Source: Nitrincola alkalilacustris (lineage in GTDB: Bacteria; Pseudomonadota; Gammaproteobacteria; Pseudomonadales; Balneatricaceae). From it: a stretch of DNA of 64,000 nucleotides. Below, in pieces: positions 1-8,784 of the stretch. Below the pieces are notes generated by a model, which was given only the letters and a program-made list of their open reading frames with translations, was not told the DNA's origin and searched no databases. The stretch spans positions 496,001 to 560,000 of the forward strand of contig NZ_WBOM01000002.1 in the NCBI RefSeq assembly GCF_008973755.1, read 5' to 3'. Each line of letters opens with the position of its first letter. Position 1 is the stretch's first letter. A program made the translations under genes and the position numbers.

Positions 1-763
1 CATCACGACTGATGACTTGGGCGCTGAAAATATTCTGCATGCCAAGTAGTCTAGCAACCACTGGCGTTGCCGGGTGAGACATCAGCTCATCCGGGGTGGC
101 GACCTGCAGTTGTTTGCCATGATGCAATACGCAGATGCGATCAGCCAGTTGCAAGGCCTCATCCAGATCATGTGTGACCAGCAGCGTCGGAATATCAATC
201 GATTGGCGTAGAACTACCAGTTCACGCCTGAGCTTGACCCTTGTCACCTGATCCACCGCAGAAAAGGGCTCATCCAGCAGCAGCAGGCGCGGATGAGGCG
301 CCAGTGCGCGGGCCAGTGCCACGCGCTGTCGCTGGCCACCCGAGAGTTGACGGGGGCGTCTATTTTCCAGGCCGCTCAGATTGACGCGTTGCAACCATTG
401 ATCTGCCACCAGCGTACGGTTGGCCGCCGGAATACGGCGCAACGCCAGCAGCAGGTTTTGGCGTGCGCTCAGATGCGGAAAGAGCGCATAGCTCTGGAAT
501 ACCATCCCGACATGACGGGTTTCCGGCTTAAGTGAAATACCACGTGAGGAGTCAAACCAGCACTCACCATTATTCAGAATACTGCCATCCACCTGCTGAT
601 AGAGGCCAGCCAAAGCCCTGAGCAACGTTGTTTTTCCGCTCCCGGACGGACCGACCAAGGCTACCAGTTCTCCGGGGTGGCATTGCAGATCCACATCCAG
701 CGGGATATCGCCTGTGCCGCGCAACCTGATGCGAAGTCCTGCTTTTGTCTGTATCTCAGTCAT
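1..763 (-). CDS. modC: Molybdate ABC transporter ATP-binding protein ModC (3' end cut by window)
   Basis: The minus strand reads from an ATG at 763 through at least 254 codons to the window edge with no stop. Walker A (GPSGSGKTT, about residues 38-46), Q-loop (VFQSYALFPH), signature (LSGGQRQR), Walker B (LLLLDEPFSAVD) and the switch-histidine stretch VTHDLDEA are all visible. The C-terminal TOBE molybdate-binding domain usual for ModC lies mostly or wholly outside the window. The start is 3 nt past the modB stop, so the gene is the third of a modABC operon. It energises molybdate import at the inner membrane for molybdenum cofactor enzymes. The ATPase assignment is certain; the molybdate specificity rests on the neighbours. 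Confidence 0.93.
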   Translation of the reverse strand, partial: MTEIQTKAGLRIRLRGTGDIPLDVDLQCHPGELVALVGPSGSGKTTLLRALAGLYQQVDGSILNNGECWFDSSRGISLKPETRHVGMVFQSYALFPHLSARQNLLLALRRIPAANRTLVADQWLQRVNLSGLENRRPRQLSGGQRQRVALARALAPHPRLLLLDEPFSAVDQVTRVKLRRELVVLRQSIDIPTLLVTHDLDEALQLADRICVLHHGKQLQVATPDELMSHPATPVVARLLGMQNIFSAQVISRD

Positions 764-766
764 GCT

Positions 767-1444
767 CTATCCGGCGTCAGATTGTTTGTGATCTATCTGG
801 AAGCTTTTCCACTGCAACAGCAGCAGACTGAAGAAAGCGATTCCCAGCAGCAGCAGCGCCATGTTTCCGGCAGCATCCATATTAAAGGCCTGAACCTGAT
901 CATAGATGGCAATCGACAGGGTACGTGTTTCTCCCTCCAGGTTACCCCCAACCATCAGTACCACACCGAACTCTCCCAGTGTGTGTGTAAAGGTGAGCAG
1001 AAACGCACCGAGCAAACCGGGCCATACGAGGGGCAGCTCCACTTTCCACAAAGACTGCCAGGCATTCAGACCACACACGCGCGCGGCATCTCTTATCTCG
1101 GAGTCGATATTGGAAAAGGCATGCTGGACTGGCTGAATCGCAAAAGGCAGATTGGCAATCAGAGACGCCAGCAGCAGCCCCTCAAAACTGAATGCCAGAG
1201 AGCGATTGAACAACCAGTGCCAGAGGCTACCCAGCGGGGCATCAGGCGAAATGCTGAGCAGAAAGTAATACCCCAACACTGTCGGCGGCAATACAAGCGG
1301 CAGAAAGATCAGGCTTTGAATGAAAGGGCGTGCCGGTATCTGTTTCCAGGCCAGTGCACGGCCCATGAAGATGCCCAGTGGCAGCAGCAATACACTGGTC
1401 CAGAATGCCAGCTTCAGCGAGATCTCAAGCGCTTTCCATTCCAT
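767..1444 (-). CDS. modB: Molybdate ABC transporter permease ModB
   Basis: This is a 225-residue inner-membrane permease with about five hydrophobic helices, which is the normal ModB length. The permease coupling motif is visible as DAARVCGLNAWQSLWKVELP, followed by VWPGLLGAFLLTFTHTLGEF, a stretch typical of ModB. Its ATG directly follows the modA stop with no spacer, and modC begins 3 nt after its stop, so the three subunits are probably translated in a coupled way. It forms the channel for molybdate delivered by ModA. Confidence 0.95.
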   Translation of the reverse strand: MEWKALEISLKLAFWTSVLLLPLGIFMGRALAWKQIPARPFIQSLIFLPLVLPPTVLGYYFLLSISPDAPLGSLWHWLFNRSLAFSFEGLLLASLIANLPFAIQPVQHAFSNIDSEIRDAARVCGLNAWQSLWKVELPLVWPGLLGAFLLTFTHTLGEFGVVLMVGGNLEGETRTLSIAIYDQVQAFNMDAAGNMALLLLGIAFFSLLLLQWKSFQIDHKQSDAG

Positions 1445-2266
1445 TCAGGGGGATCCGAATCCGTGAGTTGACAGGATATCCAGTGCGGGTTGTTCCTGGA
1501 GAAACTGATAAAAAGCCTTGGCAGCAGGGCCTGCATTATTCATCAACACCATACGCTGGCGCAGCGGGATGTGCGCTGTTTCCGGGATCAACCATGCCTG
1601 CCCCGGCAGGTCACGACTCTTCAGCAGGGGCCAGGCCACTATGCCGGTGCGTGCAGCACCTGACAGGGCAAACTGCACTGCCTGAGCGGCATTTTCACCC
1701 AGTACCATTCTTCCAAGCAAAGGCTCTTCAAGTGACAGGGTCTGCAACCAGCTCATCGCAGCAACACCATAAGGGGCATGACTGGGGTTGGCAATGGAGA
1801 GCCGACTGCTCTTGTCTGTGTTATCCAGCCAGGCCCTTAAAGCCGATTCAGCATCAGTTGCATCAAGCGGGTCCCGACTGAAAAAAGCGATACGACCCCG
1901 CGCATAGTCAGTGCCCTGATCCAGTGTAAGCCCATCGTCGTAGAGCATCTCAACGTAATTGGCCTGGGCAGAGAAAAAAAGCTCAAAAGGCGCGCCCTGG
2001 CGCAGTTGAGTGGTAAAAACACCTGACGAACCATAGGTAACCTGCACTCTGTGTTCCGACTGTTGATGAAACAGCTCCTGAACCTCCTTCAGGGCCAGTT
2101 GCAGGTCGGCAGCGGCAGCCACCCGAGCAGGCGGCTGTGATTGTGCAACAGAGGTAAATGATAGTGTCAGAGCTGTCAGGGTAAGGAGCAGAGGTGCGCA
2201 CACCCTTTTCAGGATAGAGTTTTTCAGAAGAGAAGACTTAACTTTTTTGTATGTGTATGTGCTCAT
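1445..2266 (-). CDS. modA: Molybdate-binding periplasmic protein ModA
   Basis: This 273-residue protein has a positively charged N-terminus, a hydrophobic segment (APLLLTLTALTLSF) and an AQS-type cleavage region: a signal peptide for periplasmic export. The mature part begins with VAAAADLQLALKEV and continues with VTYGSSGVFTTQL and APFELFFSAQ, the oxyanion-binding signature of ModA. I choose the ATG at 2266; the GTG just before it at 2269 is a possible alternative. It captures molybdate or tungstate for ModBC and is first in the operon. No convincing ModE operator is visible upstream, and no modE gene lies in the window. Confidence 0.94.
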   Translation of the reverse strand: MSTYTYKKVKSSLLKNSILKRVCAPLLLTLTALTLSFTSVAQSQPPARVAAAADLQLALKEVQELFHQQSEHRVQVTYGSSGVFTTQLRQGAPFELFFSAQANYVEMLYDDGLTLDQGTDYARGRIAFFSRDPLDATDAESALRAWLDNTDKSSRLSIANPSHAPYGVAAMSWLQTLSLEEPLLGRMVLGENAAQAVQFALSGAARTGIVAWPLLKSRDLPGQAWLIPETAHIPLRQRMVLMNNAGPAAKAFYQFLQEQPALDILSTHGFGSP

Positions 2267-2370
2267 CACGTAAATTCCCGGGCAGGTAGTGTGAATCTAT
2301 GCATCTGAGGACTATAACGCAACATGCAATACCTGACTATAAAGTCAACAAAATATTAATGAGTACTACT

Positions 2371-2398
2371 TAGTTGGTAGTTGGTAGTTGGTAGTTGG
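2371..2398. repeat. Four tandem copies of the 7-bp unit TAGTTGG
   Basis: The unit TAGTTGG is repeated four times without interruption in the divergent intergenic region between modA (minus) and the osmF-like gene (plus). It lies about 105 bp upstream of the modA start and 120 bp upstream of the osmF-like start. It could be a slippage-prone tract that changes promoter spacing, or a clustered protein-binding site; no role is shown. Confidence 0.9.
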
Positions 2399-2520
2399 GG
2401 TTTATTTTAATCTTGCTTGGAAAATGCCCTGAGCAGGCATCGAGGCTTATTAAGGTGTCATTATTCAAGAGCATCTTCTATGCTTTCAAAACATGAGTTG
2501 AGATCAGGGTGGATTTAAGG

Positions 2521-3444
2521 ATGCAGAGTCTGGATGCAAAAGTGCGCAAAATAATGCTGGTATTGCTGTTGGCACTGTTTGCCTTCGGTACTGTTCATGC
2601 GCAGGCGCAGGTTGTCGTTTCTTCGAAAATTGATACCGAGGGCGCCGTTCTCGGGCAGATCATCTATCAGGCGCTGGAGCGGGCAGATATTCCGGTTGAG
2701 GATAGAATTCAACTGGGCGGTACCAGTATTGTCCGTGGTGCCCTTATTGCCGGTGAAATCGGTATCTATCCGGAGTATACCGGTAATGGTGCCTTCTTCT
2801 TTGACCGAGCTGATAGCCCGGTGTGGAAAAATGCGCAGGAAGGGTACGACCTGGTGAAACAGCTGGATCTTGAGGCCAATCAGTTGGTCTGGCTGGAACC
2901 TGCGAATGCCAACAACACCTGGGCAATGAGTGTGCGTGGTGATCTTGCGCGTGAGCATGGTCTTGTCACACTGGATGATCTGGCTGCCTATCTGGCATCC
3001 GGTGGTGAATTCAAATTTGCAGGCAGTGCCGAGTTTGTCGAATCCCCCAGTGCATTACCTGCTTTTCAGGAAGCCTATGGATTTACCCTTGGATCGGATC
3101 AACTGCTGATTCTGTCGGGTGGTAACACCGCCGCAACCATGCGTGCAGCGGCGCTGCAGACCAATGGCGTTAATGCGGCCATGACCTATGGCACAGATGG
3201 AGGATTGCAGGCACTCGATCTGCTGGTGCTGGAGGATACAAGAGGAGTGCAGCCGGTATATCAGCCAGCCCCGGTGGTCAGGGCGGATGTGCTGGAAGCT
3301 TATCCTCAGATCAGCGATATTCTCAAGCCGATTTTCATGGCACTGGATCTTGAAACCCTGCAGCGTCTGAACGGGGATGTTGCCGTGCAGGGGGCAGATG
3401 CGGCTCAGGTGGCCAGTGATTTTCTGGATAGCCTGAATCTCTGA
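2521..3444 (+). CDS. osmF: Glycine betaine/choline-type ABC substrate-binding protein (OsmF/YehZ-like)
   Basis: Periplasmic binding protein of about 307 residues; E. coli OsmF is about 305. A signal peptide (MLVLLLALFAFGTVHAQAQ) precedes the mature domain. The family stretch QLGGTSIVRGALIAGEIGIY is visible, where the protein contacts quaternary ammonium ligands, followed by PEYTG. I prefer ATG 2521, which has GGTGGA about 7 nt upstream; a GTG at 2509 in frame is possible. Gene order (binding protein, permease, ATPase, permease) equals E. coli yehZYXW, a low-affinity betaine uptake system. The exact ligand is inferred. Confidence 0.88.
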   Translation: MQSLDAKVRKIMLVLLLALFAFGTVHAQAQVVVSSKIDTEGAVLGQIIYQALERADIPVEDRIQLGGTSIVRGALIAGEIGIYPEYTGNGAFFFDRADSPVWKNAQEGYDLVKQLDLEANQLVWLEPANANNTWAMSVRGDLAREHGLVTLDDLAAYLASGGEFKFAGSAEFVESPSALPAFQEAYGFTLGSDQLLILSGGNTAATMRAAALQTNGVNAAMTYGTDGGLQALDLLVLEDTRGVQPVYQPAPVVRADVLEAYPQISDILKPIFMALDLETLQRLNGDVAVQGADAAQVASDFLDSLNL

Positions 3445-3486
3445 GTTCGGTTTATCTGAAACTGTGAGCTTCTGAATCTGCCGGGA

Positions 3487-4653
3487 TTGCTGTACGTGAA
3501 ATCGACCTTGCCCGTTAACCGGGTTTTATTGGTGCTGGTATTGCTGGCACTGGCATCCCTCTGGGGGCTGGATTATGCCAGTGTGCAGCCTAATCGTATT
3601 GTGCCCGGAGCCGGGCAGTCGCTGATGTCGGCTCTGGGCTGGCCCTGGGCATCCGTTCTGACACTGCTGTTGGTTATCTGTGCATGCACTCCTGTGCGTT
3701 CATCAAGAGCTTTGTTGTATCAACTGATGATTGTCGTCCTGCTGATACTTCAGTTGCCTTTGAGCCTCGGCTGGTTTATCGAACGTCATATTGATCCCGC
3801 TTTGCCCTATGCTCGTGCCGGTATTGGTGCGGGTTTCTGGGTACTGTTGTTCCTGCTTGGATTGATGCTGATCGAGATCAAACAGCGCATCAGGCTCCAT
3901 GCCGGCTGGTCACTGGTTATCTGGTTGTTGATACTGGCTGTTATTCTGATTTCTGTGCCCTGGCTTGAGCCTCTGGCACTGATGCGTGAGTATCAGACGC
4001 GATCCCAGCAGTTCGCTCAGGCATTGCGCAGCCATCTGGCGCTGGTTGGCGGGGCAGTCGGATTCAGTCTGGTATCCGGCTTTATACTGGCGCTGCTGCT
4101 CAATCGTTATCCCGCTGCACGCAAAAGCTGCTTTGGTGTGCTCAGTTTTATCCAGACCATTCCCAGCCTCGCGCTGTTTGGCCTGCTGATTGCGCCACTC
4201 AGTTACCTCTCTGCCAATTCGCCTTTGCTACAACAGCTGAATGTGCGTGGTATCGGCTGGGCACCGGCACTGCTGGCGCTGATTGCCTACAGCCTGCTGC
4301 CAATGGTGCGCAATACCTTTATCGCTCTGCATGAAGTCAGTGCTGATGTGCTGGAGTCTGCGCGCGGTATGGGGATGAGCCCCAGGCAGGTGTTTATGCA
4401 GGTGCGCCTGCCTCTGGCGCTGCCAATCATTATTGAAGGGGTTCGGATCACTACCATTCAGGCGATAGGTTTAACGGCGGTGGCAGCACTGATCGGGGCC
4501 GGTGGGTTCGGTACTTTTATTTTTCAGGGGCTTGGGCAGGCGGCTATGGATCTGATTCTGCTGGGGGCACTGCCCATTATTGTGCTGGCGCTGTTGGCCG
4601 ATGCTTTTTTCAGCGCAGCGGCTGATCGTTTCAAGCCGGGAGTCAAAGGATGA
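3487..4653 (+). CDS. yehY: Osmoprotectant ABC transporter permease (YehY-like, long form)
   Basis: This 388-residue permease matches the length of E. coli YehY. The N-terminal third holds extra membrane helices, and the C-terminal domain carries the transporter coupling loop ESARGMGMSPRQVFMQVRLP. The first codon is TTG at 3487 with no clear Shine-Dalgarno; GTG at 3496 is an alternative. Its last codons overlap the ATPase start (ATGA at 4650-4653). With the shorter permease at 5588 it would form a heteromeric betaine channel. Confidence 0.88.
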   Translation: MLYVKSTLPVNRVLLVLVLLALASLWGLDYASVQPNRIVPGAGQSLMSALGWPWASVLTLLLVICACTPVRSSRALLYQLMIVVLLILQLPLSLGWFIERHIDPALPYARAGIGAGFWVLLFLLGLMLIEIKQRIRLHAGWSLVIWLLILAVILISVPWLEPLALMREYQTRSQQFAQALRSHLALVGGAVGFSLVSGFILALLLNRYPAARKSCFGVLSFIQTIPSLALFGLLIAPLSYLSANSPLLQQLNVRGIGWAPALLALIAYSLLPMVRNTFIALHEVSADVLESARGMGMSPRQVFMQVRLPLALPIIIEGVRITTIQAIGLTAVAALIGAGGFGTFIFQGLGQAAMDLILLGALPIIVLALLADAFFSAAADRFKPGVKG

Positions 4654-5591
4654 TAGAGCTGATCAATGTCAGTAAGCGTTTCGGGGATGCCACCGCAGTG
4701 GATGATATATCGCTGACCATCGAGTCGGGCGAGTTCTGTGTGCTGGTGGGCACCTCAGGCTGCGGCAAGTCAACGACGCTGCGTATGATCAATCGATTGC
4801 TGCCTCACTCGGATGGTCGCATCAGAATCGATGGCGAAGAGATCTATCAGATTGATGAGCAGAAGTTGCGCAGGCGTATCGGCTATGCGATTCAGAGTAC
4901 CGGTCTGTTTCCACACTGGAGTGTTGAACGCAATATCTCGGTGGTGCCGCGTCTGTTGGGTTGGCCAGCGGCGAAGATCGATGCCCGTATCCGCGAACTG
5001 CTGGCGTTGCTGGATCTGCCTTATGAGGAGTTTGCCGGCAAGTTTCCGAGTCAGTTGTCGGGTGGTCAAGCACAGCGGGTTGGTGTTGCACGGGCGCTGG
5101 CAGGAGACCCGGATATCCTGCTGATGGATGAACCTTTTGGTGCGCTGGACCCGATCACACGTGAAAGTCTGCAGAATGAGCTGCTCAGGATACAGTCGCA
5201 GATCCATAAAACCATCGTATTCGTGACCCATGATATGGATGAAGCGCTGAAGCTGGCGACGCGCATAGTGGTGATGGATAAGGGAAAGATCGTGCAGCAG
5301 GACACTCCGCAGCAGCTGTTGCGACATCCTGCTAGTGAGTTTGTGGAAAGCCTGCTCGGAGGTCAGGAGCGAGGCTTGAAACAGGCGGGCTTGCTCAGAT
5401 CGGGTGATCTGATGCAGCTTACAGATGACATGATTGATGGTGATGGACCATCGCTGCAGGCCACAGACAGTATCAGGGTGGCGTTGTCATTGATGCTGAC
5501 ACACCATTGTCGCAGCCTGCCGGTTCTGGATCAGCAGGGTAATCAGATCGGGGTGCTGCATCTGGATCAGTTACTGGAGCCTGCCCCGTGA
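4650..5591 (+). CDS. yehX: Osmoprotectant ABC transporter ATP-binding protein (YehX/OpuCA-like)
   Basis: A 313-residue ATPase with Walker A GTSGCGKSTT (about residues 34-43), Q-loop (YAIQSTGLFPHWSV), signature LSGGQAQRVGVARAL and Walker B (ILLMDEPFGALDP) followed by FVTHDMDEALKLA. The C-terminal 50 residues (DSIRVALSLMLTHHCRSLPV) look like a single CBS-type half, as in the betaine-class importers, where CBS domains sense ionic strength. It starts in the stop of the upstream permease and ends overlapping the next one, which implies coupled translation. It drives import of compatible solutes. Confidence 0.92.
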   Translation: MIELINVSKRFGDATAVDDISLTIESGEFCVLVGTSGCGKSTTLRMINRLLPHSDGRIRIDGEEIYQIDEQKLRRRIGYAIQSTGLFPHWSVERNISVVPRLLGWPAAKIDARIRELLALLDLPYEEFAGKFPSQLSGGQAQRVGVARALAGDPDILLMDEPFGALDPITRESLQNELLRIQSQIHKTIVFVTHDMDEALKLATRIVVMDKGKIVQQDTPQQLLRHPASEFVESLLGGQERGLKQAGLLRSGDLMQLTDDMIDGDGPSLQATDSIRVALSLMLTHHCRSLPVLDQQGNQIGVLHLDQLLEPAP

Positions 5592-6349
5592 GTCTTGTTC
5601 GCAGAATCATGCATCAGGGTTTCATGCCGCTTTTCTGGTTGGCGCTGCTGCTGAGTGCTGCGCTTGGGTTACACCAATTGGAAACGCTGTTTCAGTGGAT
5701 TCAGCCGGATACACGCGCGGTGATCTACAGTCGTGACAGTTTTCTCAGCCTGCTGCTGAATCATCTGAGCATTGTCGGCATCGCAGCTCTGGTATCGATA
5801 GTGATCGGTGTCGGTGCAGCCATCGCCGTTTCCCGTCCCTGGGGCAGGGATTTCCTGCCATTGGTCAGCCAAGTGGCCTCCATCGGTCAAACCTTTCCGC
5901 CAGTGGCTGTATTGGCGCTGTCTGTACCTCTATTCGGTTTCGGTGCTGTGCCAACGATGTTTGCTCTGATTCTGTATGGCCTGCTGCCGATCGTGCGTAA
6001 TACCCTGGTTGGGTTGCGGGGGATTGATTCATCTGTGCTGGAGGCAGCCAGAGGAGTTGGCATGTCATCTGTTCAGGTGCTGCTGCAGGTAGAGCTGCCA
6101 CTGGCAATGAATGTGATTCTGGCGGGTATCAGAACCTCGGTGACAATCAATATCGCAACCGCGGCCATAGGCTCGACTATCGGTGCCAGCACCCTGGGTG
6201 ATCCGGTGATCTCCGGCCTGGTCAATGGCAACACGGCTTATGTGCTGCAGGGAGCGATTCTGATCGGTCTGCTGGCGGTGACAGTTGATAGTCTGTTTGA
6301 GCGCTTGCAGAACAGCTTTTCTGTGATGGAGGATAGATTAATCAAGTAG
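5588..6349 (+). CDS. yehW: Osmoprotectant ABC transporter permease (YehW-like, short form)
   Basis: This 253-residue permease has about six helices and the coupling motif EAARGVGMSSVQVLLQVELP. It starts at a GTG that overlaps the ATPase stop (GTGA). E. coli YehW is about 243 residues, and the order of all four genes matches that operon. It is the last gene before tRNA-Pro. Its N-terminus (MSLVRRIMHQGFMPLFWLAL) is a membrane-anchoring helix. Confidence 0.9.
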   Translation: MSLVRRIMHQGFMPLFWLALLLSAALGLHQLETLFQWIQPDTRAVIYSRDSFLSLLLNHLSIVGIAALVSIVIGVGAAIAVSRPWGRDFLPLVSQVASIGQTFPPVAVLALSVPLFGFGAVPTMFALILYGLLPIVRNTLVGLRGIDSSVLEAARGVGMSSVQVLLQVELPLAMNVILAGIRTSVTINIATAAIGSTIGASTLGDPVISGLVNGNTAYVLQGAILIGLLAVTVDSLFERLQNSFSVMEDRLIK

Positions 6350-6352
6350 GTA

Positions 6353-6380
6353 TTGCGCTCAGGGCGCACAGGATTAAAAT
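6353..6380 (+). promoter_or_regulatory. Candidate promoter of tRNA-Pro
   Basis: A -35-like TTGCGC (6353-6358) and a -10-like TAAAAT (6375-6380) are 16 bp apart. They end 14 bp before the mature tRNA 5' end, the right distance for a short leader. Assignment is by motif and position only. Confidence 0.5.
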
Positions 6381-6394
6381 ATCCACAGCAGTAT

Positions 6395-6471
6395 CGGAGT
6401 GTAGCTCAGCCTGGTAGAGCACTACGTTCGGGACGTAGGGGTCGCAGGTTCAAATCCTGTCTCTCCGACCA
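6395..6471 (+). tRNA. tRNA-Pro, anticodon CGG
   Basis: A full 77-nt cloverleaf with encoded CCA. The D arm is AGCTC...GAGC, the anticodon stem is CTACG/CGTAG with loop TTCGGGA (anticodon CGG), and the T arm is GCAGG/CCTGT with loop TTCAAAT. The acceptor is CGGAGTG/CTCTCCG with discriminator A. The first pair C1-G72 is the usual identity feature of bacterial tRNA-Pro. One oddity is a T-T mismatch at the sixth acceptor pair (6 and 67). It reads CCG codons. Confidence 0.96.
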
Positions 6472-6526
6472 ATACTGCATCCTCCCAGTGCCAGCTATCT
6501 TATCGGCTTTCTCTTCAATTCCGATT

Positions 6527-7669
6527 TCAAGATGGTAGGACTCTGTGCTTTCTCCATTGCCGAAATATCAGCAGTGCAATCAGTAGCGTCACACTCCAGT
6601 AGAACCAGTCGAGAATGCCCTGAGTCACCAGCACGGCAGCGATCAGTGCGCCGCAGGCGGCTGCCAGATCGCGCCAGAAAGTAAAGGTGTTGAGCGAGAG
6701 CTGGCGTGCCGTATCATCGATCGCTTCATCAGCCAGCAGTTTGGGTAGCAGAATCATCACCAGCCCGTGCCCGATAATCGCCAGAACACTGGCGAAGATG
6801 ATGCCTGCTCCCGGCATCAGCAGGCCGGATATCAGCAGTAGTCCCAGAGCACCATAAAGCCATACTGTCAGACGATCAAAAGGGTTGAAGCGCACGGTGA
6901 TCAGTCCGACGCTGAGGTTGAATATTCGCTTACCCACCATCAGCAGTGCTGCAGTGGCGAGTGCTGCTGCAGTGGTTCTGTCCAGCGCAACGAGCTGAGG
7001 GGCCAGCATCACCATCCAGACACCATCAAACAGCAGACAGACCAGAAAGGTGATCTGATGCCAGCCGGTGGGCCAGGGAAAGGTTGCTCTTGCCGATCCG
7101 ACACCGTTTTTTTCGGGCTTTGGCAATGCCAGAGCGGGCAACAGGGCGATCAGGCATAGAGTACTGGCCAGAATCAGCACAGCCGAGATTGATAGATGCA
7201 GAGTCAGCCAGGGGGTTGCCAGCAGTACCAGTAACGGGCCTATCTCCTGAAAGGTGGTATACCAGCCGAGGTTTTTCATACTGCTGGCTTTATGCTCAGT
7301 GGCGTAATGCAGGCAGGCCAGACGCATCAGTGCGTAGGCACAACCCCATAGCAACCTGGCCAGCAGCAGTATCCAGGGGCTGGCGATCACCACGAAGCAG
7401 AGGCTGGCCAGTGTGGCCAGCACGACCGCCTGCAGTGTCGCGTTGCGTGCCCCGACGCGTTGAAAGTACTGCACCAGCCAGGGATTTATCAGCAGCCGGA
7501 CAAAACGGTTGGCCGACAGCAGCAGTCCGACCCAGAGCAGCGTGATGCCAAAGGATTCGAAGTAGAGCGGCAGCAGCAGATAAAGGATAGCATCGGAGAC
7601 CAGCGTCAGGGTCAGAACCAGACTGGCCAGAATCGTTGCATGGCTGGACCGATCTATCAGCCGCAGCAT
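6527..7669 (-). CDS. MFS efflux permease in an arsenic-type operon
   Basis: A 380-residue polytopic protein with roughly 12 hydrophobic helices and a major-facilitator loop with basic residues after helix 2 ([15 protein letters not shown]). Its ATG lies inside the 3' end of arsH (13-nt overlap), so it is translationally coupled to an organoarsenical oxidase under an ArsR repressor. I infer export of an arsenical or of an ArsH substrate/product. It does not look like ArsB, Acr3 or ArsP, and I do not see the hallmarks I would expect for ArsJ. The substrate is unproven. Confidence 0.8.
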   Translation of the reverse strand: MLRLIDRSSHATILASLVLTLTLVSDAILYLLLPLYFESFGITLLWVGLLLSANRFVRLLINPWLVQYFQRVGARNATLQAVVLATLASLCFVVIASPWILLLARLLWGCAYALMRLACLHYATEHKASSMKNLGWYTTFQEIGPLLVLLATPWLTLHLSISAVLILASTLCLIALLPALALPKPEKNGVGSARATFPWPTGWHQITFLVCLLFDGVWMVMLAPQLVALDRTTAAALATAALLMVGKRIFNLSVGLITVRFNPFDRLTVWLYGALGLLLISGLLMPGAGIIFASVLAIIGHGLVMILLPKLLADEAIDDTARQLSLNTFTFWRDLAAACGALIAAVLVTQGILDWFYWSVTLLIALLIFRQWRKHRVLPS

Positions 7670-8394
7670 GACACTTTGACTTTAGTGGTGTCATGATTAT
7701 CGGTCATGCTGTTTCCTTCGGCGGCATAGAGCTCCTTGTTTTCGGAAAAGCGAAAGGTCAGCAGTTCGCCATGGTTGCGCATCAGCAGGGTAATCCGAAA
7801 CAGCTCCTCCATGACATCCACCACACGGTCACGATAGCTGGAGTCTTTCATGCTGCCATCTTCGTTGAACTGCTGCCAGGCCATCGGCACAGAGGATTGA
7901 TTGGGGATGGTGAACATTCGCATCCAGCGCCCCAGTATACGCAGGGCATTAACAGCGTTGAATGACTGCGAGCCACCACTGACCTGCATTACGGCGAGGG
8001 TTTTACCCTGGGTCGGACGAACGTTGTTCAAAGTCAGTGGTATCCAGTCGATCTGGTTCTTGAACACTGAGGAAAGATTGCCATGAATCTCCGGCGAACT
8101 CCAGACCATGCCTTCACTCCAGCTGGCCAGTTCGCGCAGTTCCCTTACCTTGGGATGATCAGCAGAGGTGTGGTCAAACACCGGCAGACCAGCCGGATCA
8201 TAGACGCGCACTTCGGCGCCAAAGTCAGCCAGGATCGTGGCGGCCTCCAGTGCCTGCTTGCGACTGAAAGACTCAGGTCGCAGCGATCCGTAGAGCACCA
8301 GAATGCGAGGTGGGTGCTGGTTCTGGCGTTGTTGTCCCTCCGCCAGTTGGCGCAGGGTTTTACTGATGTTGTGATGGGGAGTCAGCGGCTTCAT
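7657..8394 (-). CDS. arsH: ArsH, NADPH-dependent FMN reductase / organoarsenical oxidase
   Basis: A 245-residue flavodoxin-fold protein with the FMN phosphate-binding loop [12 protein letters not shown] near residue 35 and the ArsH-characteristic stretch [20 protein letters not shown]. Family members use NADPH and FMN to oxidise trivalent organoarsenicals to less toxic pentavalent forms, and they reduce quinones or chromate in vitro. It sits between arsR and the MFS gene on the same strand and overlaps the latter. An in-operon TTAATCCTTTTAT tract precedes it; the complement carries AAAGGAT as ribosome-binding site. Confidence 0.93.
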   Translation of the reverse strand: MKPLTPHHNISKTLRQLAEGQQRQNQHPPRILVLYGSLRPESFSRKQALEAATILADFGAEVRVYDPAGLPVFDHTSADHPKVRELRELASWSEGMVWSSPEIHGNLSSVFKNQIDWIPLTLNNVRPTQGKTLAVMQVSGGSQSFNAVNALRILGRWMRMFTIPNQSSVPMAWQQFNEDGSMKDSSYRDRVVDVMEELFRITLLMRNHGELLTFRFSENKELYAAEGNSMTDNHDTTKVKVSCCG

Positions 8395-8445
8395 GGCTTA
8401 ATCCTTTTATGTTTCTGGATTTATCGAAATATTTGGGCGAAAAAA

Positions 8446-8748
8446 TCAACAACGTTCATCGGCACAGCACTCCTCCATCAGAAACTGGATCAGCAGATTC
8501 AGGCGTTCATACTGCGCATGACATCTGAGCACACGCCCTTCACGTACCTGCACGACCAATCCAACCTTAAGCAAACGGCTGATATGGTGCGAGAGAGTGG
8601 AACCCGGGACATCAAGCTGCTGCTGAATATCAGCGACCGGCATACCCCGGTTGCCAGCCTTTACCAGTATACGATAAAGGCTGAGGCGGGTAGGGTGGCC
8701 CAGTTCTGCGAGCTGCTCTGATGCCTGTTCGAGTGTCAGTCTTGTCAT
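8446..8748 (-). CDS. arsR: ArsR-family repressor with C-terminal cysteine cluster
   Basis: A 100-residue winged-helix repressor. The recognition helix region reads VADIQQQLDVPGSTLSHHIS and lacks the CVC motif of classical E. coli ArsR. Instead three cysteines cluster at the C-terminus (C94, C95, C100, in EECCADERC). That arrangement resembles the Acidithiobacillus-type ArsR and the methylarsenite-selective ArsR type, so the inducer could be inorganic or organic As(III). ATG at 8748 is the only possible start, because an in-frame stop lies just upstream. There is no Shine-Dalgarno, and the promoter -10 is only about 8 nt away. Confidence 0.92.
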   Translation of the reverse strand: MTRLTLEQASEQLAELGHPTRLSLYRILVKAGNRGMPVADIQQQLDVPGSTLSHHISRLLKVGLVVQVREGRVLRCHAQYERLNLLIQFLMEECCADERC

Positions 8749-8755
8749 TTGGCTG

Positions 8756-8783
8756 ATTATGACATGGAAACAGAGGTCGTCAA
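8756..8783 (-). promoter_or_regulatory. Promoter of the arsR-arsH-MFS operon
   Basis: Read on the minus strand: -35 TTGACG (8783-8778) and -10 CATAAT (8761-8756) with a 16-bp spacer. The predicted transcription start falls at about 8749, at or next to the arsR start codon. Confidence 0.6.
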
Positions 8784-8784
8784 G

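Noticed and set aside
677-1471. 264-codon plus-strand open frame opposite modB
   Set aside because: It is the antisense of modB and modC, with Gln-rich low-complexity translation and no recognisable motif.
2300-2345. Possible ModE operator upstream of modA
   Set aside because: ATAACGC and GACTATAAAGTC resemble half-sites, but the spacing and symmetry do not match the ModE consensus.
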